Of a stretch of 64,000 nucleotides of DNA, positions 1 through 12,362 are shown one piece after another. Source of the stretch: Hassallia byssoidea VB512170 (GTDB taxonomy: Bacteria > Cyanobacteriota > Cyanobacteriia > Cyanobacteriales > Nostocaceae); contig NZ_JTCM02000016.1 of the NCBI RefSeq assembly GCF_000817785.2, positions 26,283 to 90,282 of the forward strand, read 5' to 3'. The notes below the pieces were generated by a model. The model did not search any database, had not been told where the DNA came from, and saw only the letters and a program-made list of their open reading frames with translations. The position numbers and the translations under genes were made by a program. Positions within the stretch are counted from its first letter, which is position 1. Each line of letters begins with the position of its first letter.

Positions 1-2
1 CT

Positions 3-857
<855 letters not shown>

Positions 858-870
858 TAAATAGCCTGCA

Positions 871-983
871 ATAAATAGCCCGCACCCTAGAAGGGTGGAC
901 GGCAGTCGCCTCAACGGGGGGGAACCCCCGCACAGCGCTGCCTCGGCTATACGAACAAGAGCTTACCTACGTGGGCTATTTAT
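871..983. repeat. 113-bp element with terminal inverted repeats downstream of thiC
   Basis: The ends ATAAATAGCCCGCA (871-884) and CGTGGGCTATTTAT (970-983) are inverted repeats of each other. Inside there is a perfect G/C hairpin, CGGGGG-GGAA-CCCCCG less loop bases, at 915-930. The element fills most of the 163-bp gap between thiC and the convergent acyl-carrier gene. It may serve both genes as a transcription stop, or be a small MITE-like repeat; no target duplication is obvious. Confidence 0.5.
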
Positions 984-1020
984 GTCGATATAATTTGATA
1001 CTAAAACATTACTTTGGTTA

Positions 1021-2634
1021 TTAAACAGAAACTTTTTTGCTAATATAATCGACAGCCTGTTGAACTGTTGTAATTTTTTCAGCAGCTTCATCAGGAATTT
1101 CAATATCAAATTCCTCTTCCAAAGCCATAACTAACTCTACCGCATCTAAAGAATCTGCTCCTAAATCTTGAATAAAGTTGCTGCTGAGGGTTATTGTGTC
1201 TGCTTCAACTGATAACTGTTCAGCAATAATATTTTTTATTTTTGTAAATATTTTTGCTTGGAAATTATAGTTTATTGAAGGCTCTATTGCTAAATTTTCG
1301 GTTTCTGTTTGGGTGATTTGAGAATTGTTAGCTAATTTTTCTTCTCCTTCATCTTCAGATTCGTCTCTAATTTGGAAATAGTAATATAGATTAGCAACAG
1401 CCAAATCTGATGCTTGTTGTAAATTCGATGGAACTAAAGTTTTGTAACCAGCGTTAGCAGCTTGTTGATTAATATAAAGTTCCGACTGTTGGCGTAGTTG
1501 AGAATCGAACAAGTATAATAGCTGGTCGCGTAGAGAGTAGAAATGAGATTTACCTGCTAAATCTTCGTATGTTAATTGTTCTGGTGGTGCTAAATTGGTA
1601 TCTTGGCTAATTATCAAATCTGAGTTATTGAAATCAGCGCTGGTTAAAAGTTTTAATTCTGATGATGGAAGCGATACTCCTTGGGAGTCACTTCGCGATC
1701 GCATCCAATCAATATGATTTTGCCATGAGTTTAATACTTCTAAATCGTGATTGTAAATACGGGTAATTTCCGGAAAGAGAAAATCAAGCTCATCGTGGGA
1801 TTCACAACTATTAATAATACCGACAGCATCTTGACAAACTTTATCCTGCAACTGAGATATTCGCTCACTTACCGCTGACATTTCATTTTGTACTTGATAA
1901 GTTGCAATAATTCCCTGTTCAATTATCCAAGCACATTCGAGTCTTCGTAGTTGTCCAGCAGCAGAGGTTTCTTCTAACAAATGGGGGTTTGTATAATCTG
2001 CCAAAGCTTCAAATAACATTCCCCTCGCACCGTCAATTTCAGCATTTCTGCGACTTGCATCTTGTAATTGCATCGCTGAACGAAAGCGATTTATTGCTTG
2101 GATAAACAACCCATACGCTCGTACTAAAACTATACGGTGTTGTTCAAATTTGATGTCTTGGGATATCTCCTCAATTATTTGCCTAATTTCTGCTCCTTGG
2201 TCTTTTAAGGCTTGCTTGAGGTCAATAAACCCATTTTTGACCTCTAACCGCATTTGCTCAACTTCTTTTCTAAGTTTTAGTGTTTGATGCAAGTTTATCG
2301 CTGTCAATGCAATACCCGCTACTGTTCCCACACCAATCAAAGCTGTAGTTCCTTGCAGCACTCCCAAACTAGTTTGTATGCTTTGCAAACCTTTCATAAC
2401 ATCTGCAAAGCCTCGCTGCGTTTGGTACATTTGCACCCCACTAGTAATAAATTGAGAAGCAGCTAGCAGCGGAGATAGAGGACTGTTGCCGACAGTAGCA
2501 GCGATCGCATGACCAACAAACTCTCCTGTAACAGCATCTCTAGCCATACTTATTGGTACACCGTTGCTAAAAACTGGAATATATTTGCCAGCTTGAATAC
2601 CCGCTTCGATTAAAGGAGAAAATTGGAATTGCAT
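1021..2634 (-). CDS. Membrane/coiled-coil protein with C-terminal acyl carrier protein domain
   Basis: This is a 537-residue protein of unknown function. Residues about 80-115 contain a hydrophobic stretch rich in Gly, Ala and Thr. It is followed by a helical, coiled-coil-like region ([19 protein letters not shown]) and a long helical middle section. The last 75 residues form a clear acyl carrier protein domain: helix I, then the GADSL motif with Ser495 as the phosphopantetheine attachment site, then acidic helix II ([17 protein letters not shown]). ACP is normally a free protein or part of a synthase. Here there is no ketosynthase or adenylation domain, so the carrier arm is attached to something that is not a recognisable enzyme. 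The gene is divergent from the dynamin-like GTPase at 2777 with 142 bp between starts, which suggests shared regulation and possibly a joint role at membranes (inference). Confidence 0.85.
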   Translation of the reverse strand: MQFQFSPLIEAGIQAGKYIPVFSNGVPISMARDAVTGEFVGHAIAATVGNSPLSPLLAASQFITSGVQMYQTQRGFADVMKGLQSIQTSLGVLQGTTALIGVGTVAGIALTAINLHQTLKLRKEVEQMRLEVKNGFIDLKQALKDQGAEIRQIIEEISQDIKFEQHRIVLVRAYGLFIQAINRFRSAMQLQDASRRNAEIDGARGMLFEALADYTNPHLLEETSAAGQLRRLECAWIIEQGIIATYQVQNEMSAVSERISQLQDKVCQDAVGIINSCESHDELDFLFPEITRIYNHDLEVLNSWQNHIDWMRSRSDSQGVSLPSSELKLLTSADFNNSDLIISQDTNLAPPEQLTYEDLAGKSHFYSLRDQLLYLFDSQLRQQSELYINQQAANAGYKTLVPSNLQQASDLAVANLYYYFQIRDESEDEGEEKLANNSQITQTETENLAIEPSINYNFQAKIFTKIKNIIAEQLSVEADTITLSSNFIQDLGADSLDAVELVMALEEEFDIEIPDEAAEKITTVQQAVDYISKKVSV

Positions 2635-2776
2635 AGCTGTGGATTGATAGAAGTTTTATTGCTTCGAGGCTAACTTGTTTAGAAAAGTGAAAATAACCGT
2701 ATTTACTCGGTATATTGATAAATTTTGTCTAAACCTGGGAATAATAAATTTGAAAAGTCTACGCATCGCATAATTT

Positions 2777-5338
2777 ATGGATACTTCCCTCGTTAATCCT
2801 CAGATTGTTGATTTGTTATCACGGATTAGTGGACAAAAACTGACTCAACGCGAATTTACCCCACCCGTAATATTTTTGGCAAATTTGGTAACTATACTAC
2901 TCGGAGTCATATTTGTAGATGGCATAGTCGCAGAGTCAGAAAAGCAAAGACTACTAAAAGCTCTTTATCGATTTAGTACCCCGGAAAGTGGTGTGCGGCG
3001 ATTAACACATTTAATGATTAAGGGAATCAAAGAAAACCAGCTTTATAAAAAAATTAATGATTTACTTACTGTCAGTATTCCCCTTTCTGATTCCGAAAAG
3101 TTATTATTGATTGCTTTTGGCTATCAAATGTCAGCCGCAGATGGCAAAATGAACTTTCGTGAGAAGCAATATTTGGAAATAGTAGCCAAAAAATTAGGTA
3201 TTAATCAAAAACATTTGGCAGTTTTAGAAGCTGGATTTACTAATCAAAATATTGTCGATTCTATTGCTTTAGAAGAAGTACGATTTTTGTTAGATCCTTC
3301 TCAATTTCATAACTTAGATTTGATGTTTGTTAAAGCTGCAAGCGATATGCTAGCGACTTTACCTGCTAAACCCGAAAACAAAGTAATTAAACGGACAAAA
3401 AAATCTTACGACGAATTGAAACAATTCCAAAAGCATCAAAAAGAATTAGATTGCTTTTGTTTTCGTCTTTTCCAGATAGTAGAAGATTGTCAAGAGCGCG
3501 GTTTCTTAGCTTACACTTTGATTGATGAAGTCCGTAAGGTATCTAAACAATTACAATCGCCGAGTTTTCGTTTAGCAGTTGTAGGAGAATTTAGCCAAGG
3601 TAAATCAACATTACTAAATGCTTTACTAGGTGAAGAAATTCAACCAGCAAGAGAGATTCCTTGTAGTGGTGCAGTAACAGTATTGAAATATGGAACCCAA
3701 AAGCGGGTAATCTGTCGATATAAGGATGGAAGAGAAGAAGAAATTCCATTTAGTGAGTATCAACTAAAAGCAACAATTTCCGAAGATGCAGCACTCGGAT
3801 GTCTTAGCGATGAACTAGCAAATAACGAAATTGAGGAAATAGTTTTTGAACATCCAGATTTAGAATTATGTAGCAGCGGAGTAGAAATTATAGATTCCCC
3901 AGGATTGAACGAACATGCGGAACGTACCGCAATTACTCAAAGAATACTCAAAGATACAGACGCAGTAATTTTTCTAACTAATGCTTCACGTTCGTTAACT
4001 CAAGGTGAACGTGACTTGCTGCGAGATTTGAAGATTCAACTTAATCACGGTAAAGAAAATCAACCAGCTAAGAACCTTTTTGTAGTCGGTAACTTTATGG
4101 ATTTGGTGCGAACTGAAAAGGGACGCGAACAAGTCCAAGAAAGAATAAAAAGATTTGTACAAGGTGAGAATCCTCTCATTTCTGGTGAAAACCGCGTTCA
4201 CTTTATTTCTGCTCAATCTGCTCTAAATGCTTTTTTGCAGGGTAATGAAGATGAGTATTCTAAAAGTTTTGATAATTTTACTCAGTCTCTTGAGAATTTT
4301 TTGATAAATGAGCGTGGAGTAATAAAAAATAATCGCTCTGTTGCCGATATTAATTATTTAGTTCAACAAAGTTTAAATGGATTGGAACAAGCTGAACAAA
4401 TATTAGATGGTAAGGTAACTATTTCTGAAGTTGAAAAACAGAAAATATTTGAACAAATTGGTGAAGCAAGCGGTCGTGATGTCAGAATCCGTTTAGTAGC
4501 TTCTCAATTAATAGAGCAAGTGATTTCAGAAGCGGCTGAATCTTGGGATAAATGGTGCGAAGGATTAGGCGATCGCATGGCTGAAAAAAGCAAACACTGG
4601 TCTTCTGAACACAGTCCTGTCTGGAGTCAAGATAAACTAATCAAAGATTATACAAATCACTTTCTCAAAGATTTATCTAAAGAAATAGACAAATGGGGAA
4701 ACCAACAACTTAAAGATGTCATATTGCAAAATAATCTCAAAGTTTTAGATGCAAATATTGAGTATGAGCTAGATGCAATTAAATCTAAATTTAAAAACAT
4801 TGAACAGCAAGTAAAAGCCAATTTTAGCGAACAGCTTCAACTGTCCATAAATGGTATAAATGATGATTTTATGGGTTTAGGAGGATTTGGTGGCGGTTTA
4901 GGGATAGGTGGTGCTTTAGCTGTTGGATTACTGGCATTTACAGGAATTGGCTTCGTTGGAATAATTATTGCCAGTTTAGCAGCAACAATTGCTGGTTCGT
5001 TTGGTTTGGGAATGTTTGATGTTGATGGATTGCATCACCAGATTAAAATGAAAATTTTTGAAATAGGATTTCAAAAGTTTGATGAATCAATGGATAAAGT
5101 TTCTGAAAAGTTACACGAAATTACTACTTCAGTTTTTGATAGCAAGGTTGAATCTGCAAATCGAGTAATTGCTCAAGCGATCGCGCTTTACGAAAATCTC
5201 ATAGAACAGCACGAACAAGCACACAAAGAAACTGTAGAAGAACAGCAAACGCAGAAGGCTTGGATATCTGAAAAACGTCAAGAAATTGAGAAAGTCAAAA
5301 ATGATATCGAAGCAATTTTACAACAATGCGTTGTTTAG
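2777..5338 (+). CDS. Dynamin-like GTPase with N-terminal TerB-like domain
   Basis: 853 residues. The N-terminal 190 residues look like a TerB domain, with two acidic 'DG...E' helical repeats (VDGIVAESEKQ and ADGKMNFREKQ). The GTPase domain follows: P-loop GEFSQGKS at 270-277, switch segment around the CSGAVTVL Thr, DSPG at 373-376, and a NFMD motif likely serving as the base-recognition N/TKxD. Residues about 698-745 form a Gly-rich hydrophobic hairpin typical of the membrane-inserting paddle of bacterial dynamin-like proteins, and the C-terminus is coiled coil. Bacterial dynamins bend, fuse or repair membranes, and some protect against membrane damage or phage. TerB domains are associated with membrane stress and tellurite-resistance systems. 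Its divergent neighbour carries an acyl carrier domain, so a lipid-linked function is plausible but unproven. Confidence 0.88.
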   Translation: MDTSLVNPQIVDLLSRISGQKLTQREFTPPVIFLANLVTILLGVIFVDGIVAESEKQRLLKALYRFSTPESGVRRLTHLMIKGIKENQLYKKINDLLTVSIPLSDSEKLLLIAFGYQMSAADGKMNFREKQYLEIVAKKLGINQKHLAVLEAGFTNQNIVDSIALEEVRFLLDPSQFHNLDLMFVKAASDMLATLPAKPENKVIKRTKKSYDELKQFQKHQKELDCFCFRLFQIVEDCQERGFLAYTLIDEVRKVSKQLQSPSFRLAVVGEFSQGKSTLLNALLGEEIQPAREIPCSGAVTVLKYGTQKRVICRYKDGREEEIPFSEYQLKATISEDAALGCLSDELANNEIEEIVFEHPDLELCSSGVEIIDSPGLNEHAERTAITQRILKDTDAVIFLTNASRSLTQGERDLLRDLKIQLNHGKENQPAKNLFVVGNFMDLVRTEKGREQVQERIKRFVQGENPLISGENRVHFISAQSALNAFLQGNEDEYSKSFDNFTQSLENFLINERGVIKNNRSVADINYLVQQSLNGLEQAEQILDGKVTISEVEKQKIFEQIGEASGRDVRIRLVASQLIEQVISEAAESWDKWCEGLGDRMAEKSKHWSSEHSPVWSQDKLIKDYTNHFLKDLSKEIDKWGNQQLKDVILQNNLKVLDANIEYELDAIKSKFKNIEQQVKANFSEQLQLSINGINDDFMGLGGFGGGLGIGGALAVGLLAFTGIGFVGIIIASLAATIAGSFGLGMFDVDGLHHQIKMKIFEIGFQKFDESMDKVSEKLHEITTSVFDSKVESANRVIAQAIALYENLIEQHEQAHKETVEEQQTQKAWISEKRQEIEKVKNDIEAILQQCVV

Positions 5339-5378
5339 TAATTTCCTTGGTTGTCTTAACATCTTAATAAATTTTTTC

Positions 5379-5467
5379 AACGCAAAGGTACGCAAAGGAA
5401 AACGCAAAGTCTCGCGGAGAACCTCTGCGCTACTCTGCGCTTACCGAGAGCGTAACTTTGCGTTTTT
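5379..5467. repeat. Dispersed ACGCAAAG hairpin repeat
   Basis: After the dynamin gene there are repeated ACGCAAAG words. A long inverted repeat pairs AAAACGCAAAGTCTCG with CGAGAGCGTAACTTTGCGTT and ends in a T run. It probably doubles as the terminator. Related words occur in the element at 44657-44788. Confidence 0.55.
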
Positions 5468-5579
5468 ATTATTGATTTAATAGTGCGATCGCCCTACAAT
5501 CATTGTCAAGAGTACAATATCTCAGTATATTAAAGATAAAATTACTAAAAAAATATTAATAACAGCTAAAAAGAGAAAA

Positions 5580-6560
5580 TTACAAGATAAAGATCCGATC
5601 GCGTCCTTGGATTTTCGCTTGATTTAGAGCTTTCTCTGCTTTGGTAATCAGCATATTTATAGATAATTGCTCAGAAGGAATAATACTCGCAACCCCGATG
5701 CTAAGGGTAAGGTGTTCGCTTACTTTTGAATCAGCATGAATTATACCGCTAGCTTTGACAGCAGCGCGAATTGCTTCTGCAACACCAAAAGCTGTTTCCG
5801 CAGAAGTATTTGGTAAAGCGATCGCAAATTCATCACCTTTGTAACGCGCTACCAAATCAGCCGATCGCCTTTTGCTGTTATTAATCGTGTAAGCAATTTG
5901 ACATAAGCATTCATTCCCAGCTTCATATCCGTAAGTATCGTTATAAGCTTCAAAAAAATCAATATTACACAAAATTAAAGAAAGAGGTAACTGTACCCCT
6001 TGCAATCTCTTCCATTCGCGCTGTAAATACTCACTAAAATAACGATAGGTGGCAAGCTGAGTCAAACTATCAAACAAAGCATGACGTTGTAATTCTCGAT
6101 TCGACGTTTCCATCTGTACTGTCAGCAGACACTCTTTTTGAATTTGTTGTTGAAGTCCGGCGATCGCTCCCCTTGATGCTAGCAAGCGACTAACTCGCAA
6201 ACTCAATTTGACATAATCGATTGGTTTTGTGATATAATCTGTCGCCCCCACTTGAAAAGCTTTATTAACCGATTCTTTATCATCAAGAACAGTAATCATT
6301 AAAATTGGCGGACAATTTTCACCCAAAGCCTCTCGCATTTTGGCGCAGCAACTAAAACCATCCATCGCCGGCATCATCGCATCTAATAAAACCATATCTG
6401 GCAAATGCTGTTGACAAATATCCAAACAGTGCTGTCCACCACACGCTTCTTGGACTCGATATCCTTCTTTCTCCATAGCTCTTTTCAGCACTAGTCGCAA
6501 AGTTTTTTCATCATCGACAACAAGAATTAATGGTGGCTTGTTTTGGTCTGATTTAATCAT
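5580..6560 (-). CDS. Response regulator with GGDEF domain (PleD-like)
   Basis: 326 residues. Residues 10-130 are a receiver domain with the acidic pair D16-D17, phospho-acceptor D60 (LLDAMMP) and Lys in YITKPI. Residues about 160-326 are a GGDEF diguanylate cyclase domain with FDSLTQL, NIDFF, and an active-site loop reading KGDEF at 241-245 instead of the usual G/A/SGDEF or GGEEF. Activity is therefore uncertain, because the first Gly is replaced by Lys while the metal and catalytic acids are kept. The start overlaps the stop of the upstream hybrid kinase by 4 bp (ATGA type), so the two are translationally coupled and the kinase is the likely phosphate source. Confidence 0.9.
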   Translation of the reverse strand: MIKSDQNKPPLILVVDDEKTLRLVLKRAMEKEGYRVQEACGGQHCLDICQQHLPDMVLLDAMMPAMDGFSCCAKMREALGENCPPILMITVLDDKESVNKAFQVGATDYITKPIDYVKLSLRVSRLLASRGAIAGLQQQIQKECLLTVQMETSNRELQRHALFDSLTQLATYRYFSEYLQREWKRLQGVQLPLSLILCNIDFFEAYNDTYGYEAGNECLCQIAYTINNSKRRSADLVARYKGDEFAIALPNTSAETAFGVAEAIRAAVKASGIIHADSKVSEHLTLSIGVASIIPSEQLSINMLITKAEKALNQAKIQGRDRIFIL

Positions 6561-9500
6561 TTTGCCTCCTGTGAAGATTCTAATTGCAAAGCAGCTTCTA
6601 CCCGTTGATACTCTTTTTCAAGTTGTAAAACCAGAGTAGAAGCACTGATAGTTTCAGCGCGTCCCATCGCTTCTAATTGAGAGCATAATTGAGCTAGAGG
6701 CATTGCCCCGATGGTGACACTCAAAGACCTTAAAGAATGAGCCGTACTGCGTAAAAGTGCCGCATCTTTTTGCTCAACCGCAGAAGCGATCGCACTCAAT
6801 CTTTGTGGTGCATCTTCTAAATAACTATCAATAATTTCTGCCATCATTTCTGCATTGTTGCCTGTCATTTGTTTTAAACCTTGAAACGTTTCCGCGTCGA
6901 TCGCTGGTGTAACATCCTGAGAAACTATTTCTTGCCGAAGAGCTAATTTTTCTTGGTTGACATCAGATGTTTCAATAGCTGAAGTGAAATCAGATTGCCG
7001 CAAGCGTTTGTAATTTTCCAAAGATTGGATCAGAGCCTCAACGCGAATCGGTTTGCTGATATAATCATTCATGCCGGCGCTGAGGCACTGTTCCTTATCG
7101 CCCTGCATCGCATGAGCGGTTGTAGCAATAATCCAAGGGCGATCGCACTGCGACCATTCCTCACAAATATGCCGCGTCGCTTCCAGTCCGTCCATTTCCG
7201 GCATTTGCACATCCATGAAAACTAGATCGTAAGACTGACGACGCAAAGCTGTCAGTGCTTCAAGTCCATTATTCGCGACATCCGCACGGTAGCCCAACCG
7301 CTGTAACATTTGTAGCGCTACCTTCTGATTTAAAGCAATGTCCTCTACCAGCAGAATGCGTAACGGCAACTCTTGGCTGATACGCGAATTAAATATTGGG
7401 GCTGAGAACGGCAAAGGTAGGACACAAATTCGTTGCCTGCATAACAAACGAATTAATACATCATACAAATGCGATTGCCGAATAGGTTTACTTAGAACGG
7501 CTATAAATTCAGCTTTTGCGCCAAGTTCTTTCTGTGTTATTTTACCAACAGAACTCAGTATTACCAACGGCATTTCTTCACACCCTGGTAGAGAATGGAT
7601 GCGTTCTGCCAAACTTAAACCATCCATCTCTGACATGTGCATATCCAAAACGGCAATATCAAATTGCTCTTGTGATGTAATAAATTCCAAAGCTTGCAAA
7701 CCCGACTTAGCCGCTTGGACAATCATGCCCCAGTTATAAGCTTGTAAAGCAATAATTTGGCGATTAATGGCGCTGTCATCTACCACTAGCAGCCGTTTGC
7801 CAACTAAATTTGATTGAAGACCCTGAAGGTCAACCATTTCTGAGAAAGCCGACTCAGCTACGAGGGTGAAATAAAATGTAGATCCGATGTCAACGCAGCT
7901 TTCTACCCACATCCAACCGCCCATCATTTTGCTCAAGCGCTTGCTAATTGCTAAACCCAATCCAGTACCGCCATAGCGACGAGTCGTGGAAGCATCAACT
8001 TGACTAAAAGGCTTAAATAGTCGCTTTATCTGTTCTTTGGGAATGCCAATACCAGTATCCCTGACCGCAAATTGAATTTCATAATAGGTAGACTTATTGC
8101 ACTCAGGTGAAAGGCTAAAAGGCAGCCAGTCGCTTGGGCAAGTCTCCGTATGAGTGGAAACTGCCGTTAAAGGGTAAAGGTTTTTCTTATTCCTTTCCCC
8201 CTCTTCAATTAGTTTTGCTGTCACAGAAACAACGACTTCGCCAACTTCTGTAAATTTAATTGCATTACTGAGTAAATTCACTAAAATTTGCCGCAATCGC
8301 GTATTATCTCCGACAATTGCTGTCGGAGTTTGCGGATCGATCAGGTACGCTAAATCTATGCTTTTCGCAGCTGCTTGAGGAGCTAATAAATCTAAAGCTT
8401 CTTCTATGCAATTCCGCAGGTTAAAAGGATGTTTCTCTAAGTTCAACTTGCCAGACTCAATCTTGGAAAAGTCTAAAATATCGTTAATCACGGCAAGCAA
8501 AACATCGCTGCTGCTGCGAATAGTTTCTACAAAGTCTTGTTGTTGTTCGGTAAGTTCCATATCCAGCAACAGCCCAGTCATCCCAATCACTGCATTCATT
8601 GGGGTACGAATTTCGTGACTCATCATCGCTAAGAATTCACTTTTGGCTCGGTTAGCAGCTTCAGCTTCTCGTGTTGCTTGTTCTAAGGCGAGATTTTTGA
8701 CGGTGAGTTCTTGACGTTGTTTGGTTTCCTGTTCTAAGAGATTTGCTTGAGCAAGAGCAATTCCCACTTGGGCAGCGACAGATTCCAGTAGCTCAACTTC
8801 ATCGCTTGTCCAAGAGCGAAAGTCGTCGCACTGATGCAATGCAATCAACCCATTTGGTTCCCCTTGGTAGGATGTCCGAATTGCTAACATCGATTTCAAG
8901 TTAATTTGGCGACAGATGGATTCTACAGGTTTTAACAGAGGTTCACTATAAACATCTGGGGAAACATGCGCCAAGTCTTGAGCTAACAACTTCTCTAGAT
9001 AAGGATTATCGATAACAGGAATTTCCAAACCAAGCATTGATATATAGCCTGGTTCTAAATACTCAGCCATAACCTTAATTTGAGGAATCGGCGTAGAAAT
9101 AGATTCATAAATAGCACAGCAATTAACACCAAACGTTTGACCAATTTGGATTGCAGTGGTCTGAAAAATTTCTTTGGCGCTTAGGCTTTGGCGAATTTCT
9201 TGGGTAATTTGTTTGAATAGTAAAGTACGTTGAAATTGTTGTTGGAGGGCTGTTTGTGTTTGATGGCGCTCAATTTCGCTGCCAAGCCATTGTGCCATCA
9301 ACTTTAAAAGTTCCTTGTCTGACGATTTGAATGGTTTATATCGCCGGGAGCGTGACCAGAAGCAGAGGGTGCAATAAAGTTTACCTGCCACTAATACTCG
9401 TGTGCCGATGTAGGACTCTATTCTCAACTTCGAGTATGCTGGGTGGTTTTGCCAAGATGAAATATTGTGACGATCTACAGTTAAGGGTTCGTCAGTGTTT

Positions 9501-11287
9501 AAAATTTCCGAGCAAAAAGTTTGTTTGAGGTCAAAAGTATCTCCGGAAGCTAGAGAATTGTTGGGCGATCGCGCCATGATTATTTCATAGCTCGCGCTTT
9601 TAATTCGTGCCAAAATCCCAAAATCTAAATCAAATGTTCGACATCCCATTGCTAACAGTCTCTGGATGCGTTGCTCAAAATTTCGGCTGCGATCTGCTGC
9701 TACCTCATAAAGCGATCGTACCGATGCTTCATTTTCTCGCAGTTCGGCTTCGACTCGTTTCCGCTTTTGTTGAGCTTCTGCATCTTTAATGACAATTGTC
9801 AAGTAATTGGCAACTTCGGTGAGCGTAGCAATTTCATGTTCGCTCCACTGTCGGGGTTCTGGGGACTCAAAACAAAGTAAACCTGTAAGTCCGTCTGAAT
9901 CTCGTAACGGTATATCCAAAACAGCTTGAGTGTTACCTGCCAACATCCCAGGCATTAACGATACCAAACGTTTATCTTGAGTCACGTCTTCAATTATCAT
10001 CGTCTTACCGCTAATTAAAGCCTGGAAATAATCACCAGCAGTACTTAGGTCAACGACAAACCCTGTAATTCGGGGCATTCCTTCTGGTTCCACAGAATGA
10101 ACCACCTTTAACATGCCTTGCTCATTAATAGTCGAGAAAGCCACACGTAAAGTTTGAAAATACTTGCTAATTTGTTCGACAGTATGCGAAATTACTTGTG
10201 TGACAGACATTCCGGAAGTGATGTTAGTTGCAATATTATTCAGCAGTCTCAAGCGAATCTGACTTAAAAGCAGTGCTGACTCTGCGTGCTGACGCTGGAT
10301 AATAAATTCTTGTAATTGCTGCTCTCTTTCCCGTAAAGTTGACTCTGTGTGCTTATGCTGGGTAATTTCTCTCTCTAGTTGCAGCTTTGCTTTTTCTAAT
10401 TGCTTTGTCCGCATTAAAGTTTTTTGGGCAAGGTAAACAGCTAATGCTAGCAGCCAACCACCGAGCAACCCTCCAATTAATACTACCGTTGGCAGATACG
10501 ATTGAGCCTTATTTAGTAACTTTCGTGTTGGCTTTATCCGCACCTGCCATTTAGCATTATAAAAGTCAATTTCTGTTTGATAGCTCCATTTTTTATGATG
10601 TTGCTTATTCTCATAATTGTTATTGTAAATCTCTTGTTTTCCGTCGAAAATACTAATTGTATACTTACGTAATTCTTTCTCTTTAAAAATCGAGTCTATT
10701 AACGGTTTAACTTGAAAAATACCAATAATAAAGCCATCATTTTTTTGCTCAGTACGCAAAGGAAAGTAAATATAAAATCCCTTACCTCCTTGAACTAAAT
10801 TTCTAGACTGAGTTACAATTATCTTTTGACTTGTAAGGGCAGATTCTAAAATAGCTTGTAGTTGCGAATCAACTTTCAAATTCAAATTTTTTTCGACTGA
10901 CTTACCTGCTACAGGTACAACCCAGCGGATATGGTATGAAGAATCTACCCACTCTATCGCTTGGAGACCACTGTAATGTCTGATGAAATACTTTGCATCG
11001 GCTTCCCACTCCTGCCTAGTATTGCCAGTACGAATTGAAGAGCGATTTGCCATCCGCTCTAGTACTTGAACACGAGTTTTTAACTGTGCTGTAATTTCCG
11101 TTTTTACAGCAGATGATTGCTGTTCAATTAGTTGTTCAATTTGCTCTTTTTCTTTAGCAAGTAATCCCTGCCAAAGTAAAATAGTTATAAGTGAAGTACC
11201 AATTGCAATAAGAATTGGTAACTTTCCTGGCATCGGTTGTTTAATACAAAGTTTTAGCCAGGAATAATATCTATTTTGTTGAGTCAC
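6557..11287 (-). CDS. Large hybrid sensor histidine kinase: CHASE-like sensor, three GAF-like domains, HisKA, HATPase, two REC, Hpt
   Basis: 1576 residues. Membrane segments at about 23-44 and 263-288 enclose a periplasmic domain with CHASE-like features ([13 protein letters not shown]). Then come a coiled coil and three GAF-like domains (about 345-500, 530-680, 690-840). The HisKA H-box [13 protein letters not shown] has His891, followed by the ATPase domain with [10 protein letters not shown]. Two receivers follow (phospho-Asp at D1215 and D1359). A C-terminal Hpt domain carries His1517 in TAHSLRSLS. This is a complete internal phosphorelay. The GGDEF regulator at 5580-6560 overlaps its end and is the likely output. 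The stimulus is unknown. The protein is cytoplasmic-membrane bound. Confidence 0.93.
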   Translation of the reverse strand: MTQQNRYYSWLKLCIKQPMPGKLPILIAIGTSLITILLWQGLLAKEKEQIEQLIEQQSSAVKTEITAQLKTRVQVLERMANRSSIRTGNTRQEWEADAKYFIRHYSGLQAIEWVDSSYHIRWVVPVAGKSVEKNLNLKVDSQLQAILESALTSQKIIVTQSRNLVQGGKGFYIYFPLRTEQKNDGFIIGIFQVKPLIDSIFKEKELRKYTISIFDGKQEIYNNNYENKQHHKKWSYQTEIDFYNAKWQVRIKPTRKLLNKAQSYLPTVVLIGGLLGGWLLALAVYLAQKTLMRTKQLEKAKLQLEREITQHKHTESTLREREQQLQEFIIQRQHAESALLLSQIRLRLLNNIATNITSGMSVTQVISHTVEQISKYFQTLRVAFSTINEQGMLKVVHSVEPEGMPRITGFVVDLSTAGDYFQALISGKTMIIEDVTQDKRLVSLMPGMLAGNTQAVLDIPLRDSDGLTGLLCFESPEPRQWSEHEIATLTEVANYLTIVIKDAEAQQKRKRVEAELRENEASVRSLYEVAADRSRNFEQRIQRLLAMGCRTFDLDFGILARIKSASYEIIMARSPNNSLASGDTFDLKQTFCSEILNTDEPLTVDRHNISSWQNHPAYSKLRIESYIGTRVLVAGKLYCTLCFWSRSRRYKPFKSSDKELLKLMAQWLGSEIERHQTQTALQQQFQRTLLFKQITQEIRQSLSAKEIFQTTAIQIGQTFGVNCCAIYESISTPIPQIKVMAEYLEPGYISMLGLEIPVIDNPYLEKLLAQDLAHVSPDVYSEPLLKPVESICRQINLKSMLAIRTSYQGEPNGLIALHQCDDFRSWTSDEVELLESVAAQVGIALAQANLLEQETKQRQELTVKNLALEQATREAEAANRAKSEFLAMMSHEIRTPMNAVIGMTGLLLDMELTEQQQDFVETIRSSSDVLLAVINDILDFSKIESGKLNLEKHPFNLRNCIEEALDLLAPQAAAKSIDLAYLIDPQTPTAIVGDNTRLRQILVNLLSNAIKFTEVGEVVVSVTAKLIEEGERNKKNLYPLTAVSTHTETCPSDWLPFSLSPECNKSTYYEIQFAVRDTGIGIPKEQIKRLFKPFSQVDASTTRRYGGTGLGLAISKRLSKMMGGWMWVESCVDIGSTFYFTLVAESAFSEMVDLQGLQSNLVGKRLLVVDDSAINRQIIALQAYNWGMIVQAAKSGLQALEFITSQEQFDIAVLDMHMSEMDGLSLAERIHSLPGCEEMPLVILSSVGKITQKELGAKAEFIAVLSKPIRQSHLYDVLIRLLCRQRICVLPLPFSAPIFNSRISQELPLRILLVEDIALNQKVALQMLQRLGYRADVANNGLEALTALRRQSYDLVFMDVQMPEMDGLEATRHICEEWSQCDRPWIIATTAHAMQGDKEQCLSAGMNDYISKPIRVEALIQSLENYKRLRQSDFTSAIETSDVNQEKLALRQEIVSQDVTPAIDAETFQGLKQMTGNNAEMMAEIIDSYLEDAPQRLSAIASAVEQKDAALLRSTAHSLRSLSVTIGAMPLAQLCSQLEAMGRAETISASTLVLQLEKEYQRVEAALQLESSQEAK

Positions 11288-11639
11288 TTGTTCATCTTTA
11301 TCTTTAGAAATAACTGGGCACGTTCAAACGTAATTATGTCCGCCACGAACATCCACGGCAGACGAATTATATTAACGCCTACTTATCTATATAAAGTCTC
11401 ATATTATTCAACTAATTAGATATCGTATAATTGCGGAAAGTTCATAAATAATTAATAATAAATACTGATTTATCTTTACAAAAATTTAAATACTACCAAT
11501 AGTATAGACTTTGCTTTTGATACATAATTTAAATTCGTAGCGATCGCTTTAGCGCTCAAAATGCCAATCTTCTCCTCGTTCCTTGCTAAAGAGCAAAAAA
11601 CGAGGTGTGAACCTCTCTACACAGCGTAAGAGATGCACT
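11288..11639. other. Intergenic region, nothing recognised
   Basis: These 352 bases lie between the start of the hybrid kinase and the end of pyrE (both on the minus strand). The DNA is AT-rich and must hold the kinase promoter. I see no RNA gene, no convincing small gene and only a weak inverted word (GCTTTAGCGC) near 11548. Confidence 0.5.
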
Positions 11640-12260
11640 TTAATCAGTAAGCTGCTGATACCTTTGCTGAATATCCTCAATCGTAAACACCGCTTCAAAC
11701 TTCAACCCCACCGACTGATAAAACTCAGCACCACCCTGTAAGCGGTCTATCAGTGAAATTACTTTAGTAACGGTATAACCCGCATCTCTAAGTCGTTCCA
11801 CCGCTTTCATCGCCGATCGCCCTGTAGTCACCACATCTTCCAACACCACCACTGTTGAATTCTCTGGCAAAGTGGGACCTTCAATATATGCTTTTGTGCC
11901 GTGTCCTTTAGCTTCTTTGCGAATAATTAAAGCGGGTATTGGTCGATTTTCATACGCAGAAACCACACTAACTGCTGTGACAATTGGATCTGCACCCAAT
12001 GTCAAACCAGCTACAGCTTGCGTGTCTTCTGGTAGTCGGGATAGAAGAATGCGACCAATAGCCAAAGCACCTTGAGGATTAAGTGTTACCTGCTTCCCAT
12101 TGATGTAATAAGAACTCGCTTGCCCAGAAGAAAGTATAAAATCACCTTCTTGATAGGCAAGTCGGCAAAATAAATTCAGCAACTGTTGGTGCAGAATATT
12201 AAAATCGGCAGTAGATGCCCACAATTCAGACTGGGTAAAGGTTTCAGCTTGATAATTCAT
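11640..12260 (-). CDS. pyrE: Orotate phosphoribosyltransferase PyrE
   Basis: 206 residues from the ATG at 12260; a GTG three bases earlier is the only alternative. PyrE joins orotate and PRPP to give orotidine monophosphate in pyrimidine synthesis. The PRPP-binding signature VVVLEDVVTTGRSAMKAV lies at about 133-150, and the flexible catalytic loop region RKEAKGHGTKAYIEG precedes it. Size and motifs fit bacterial PyrE. It is a single gene, divergent from a small exported protein. Confidence 0.95.
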   Translation of the reverse strand: MNYQAETFTQSELWASTADFNILHQQLLNLFCRLAYQEGDFILSSGQASSYYINGKQVTLNPQGALAIGRILLSRLPEDTQAVAGLTLGADPIVTAVSVVSAYENRPIPALIIRKEAKGHGTKAYIEGPTLPENSTVVVLEDVVTTGRSAMKAVERLRDAGYTVTKVISLIDRLQGGAEFYQSVGLKFEAVFTIEDIQQRYQQLTD

Positions 12261-12362
12261 CACAATACATTAAAAGTTGTGCTACACCAAAGGTTGAACT
12301 CATCAAAGTTCTGAAATTAAGCATAAGTTAAGATTCGCCCATCGTATTGAGGAGTAATAAAT

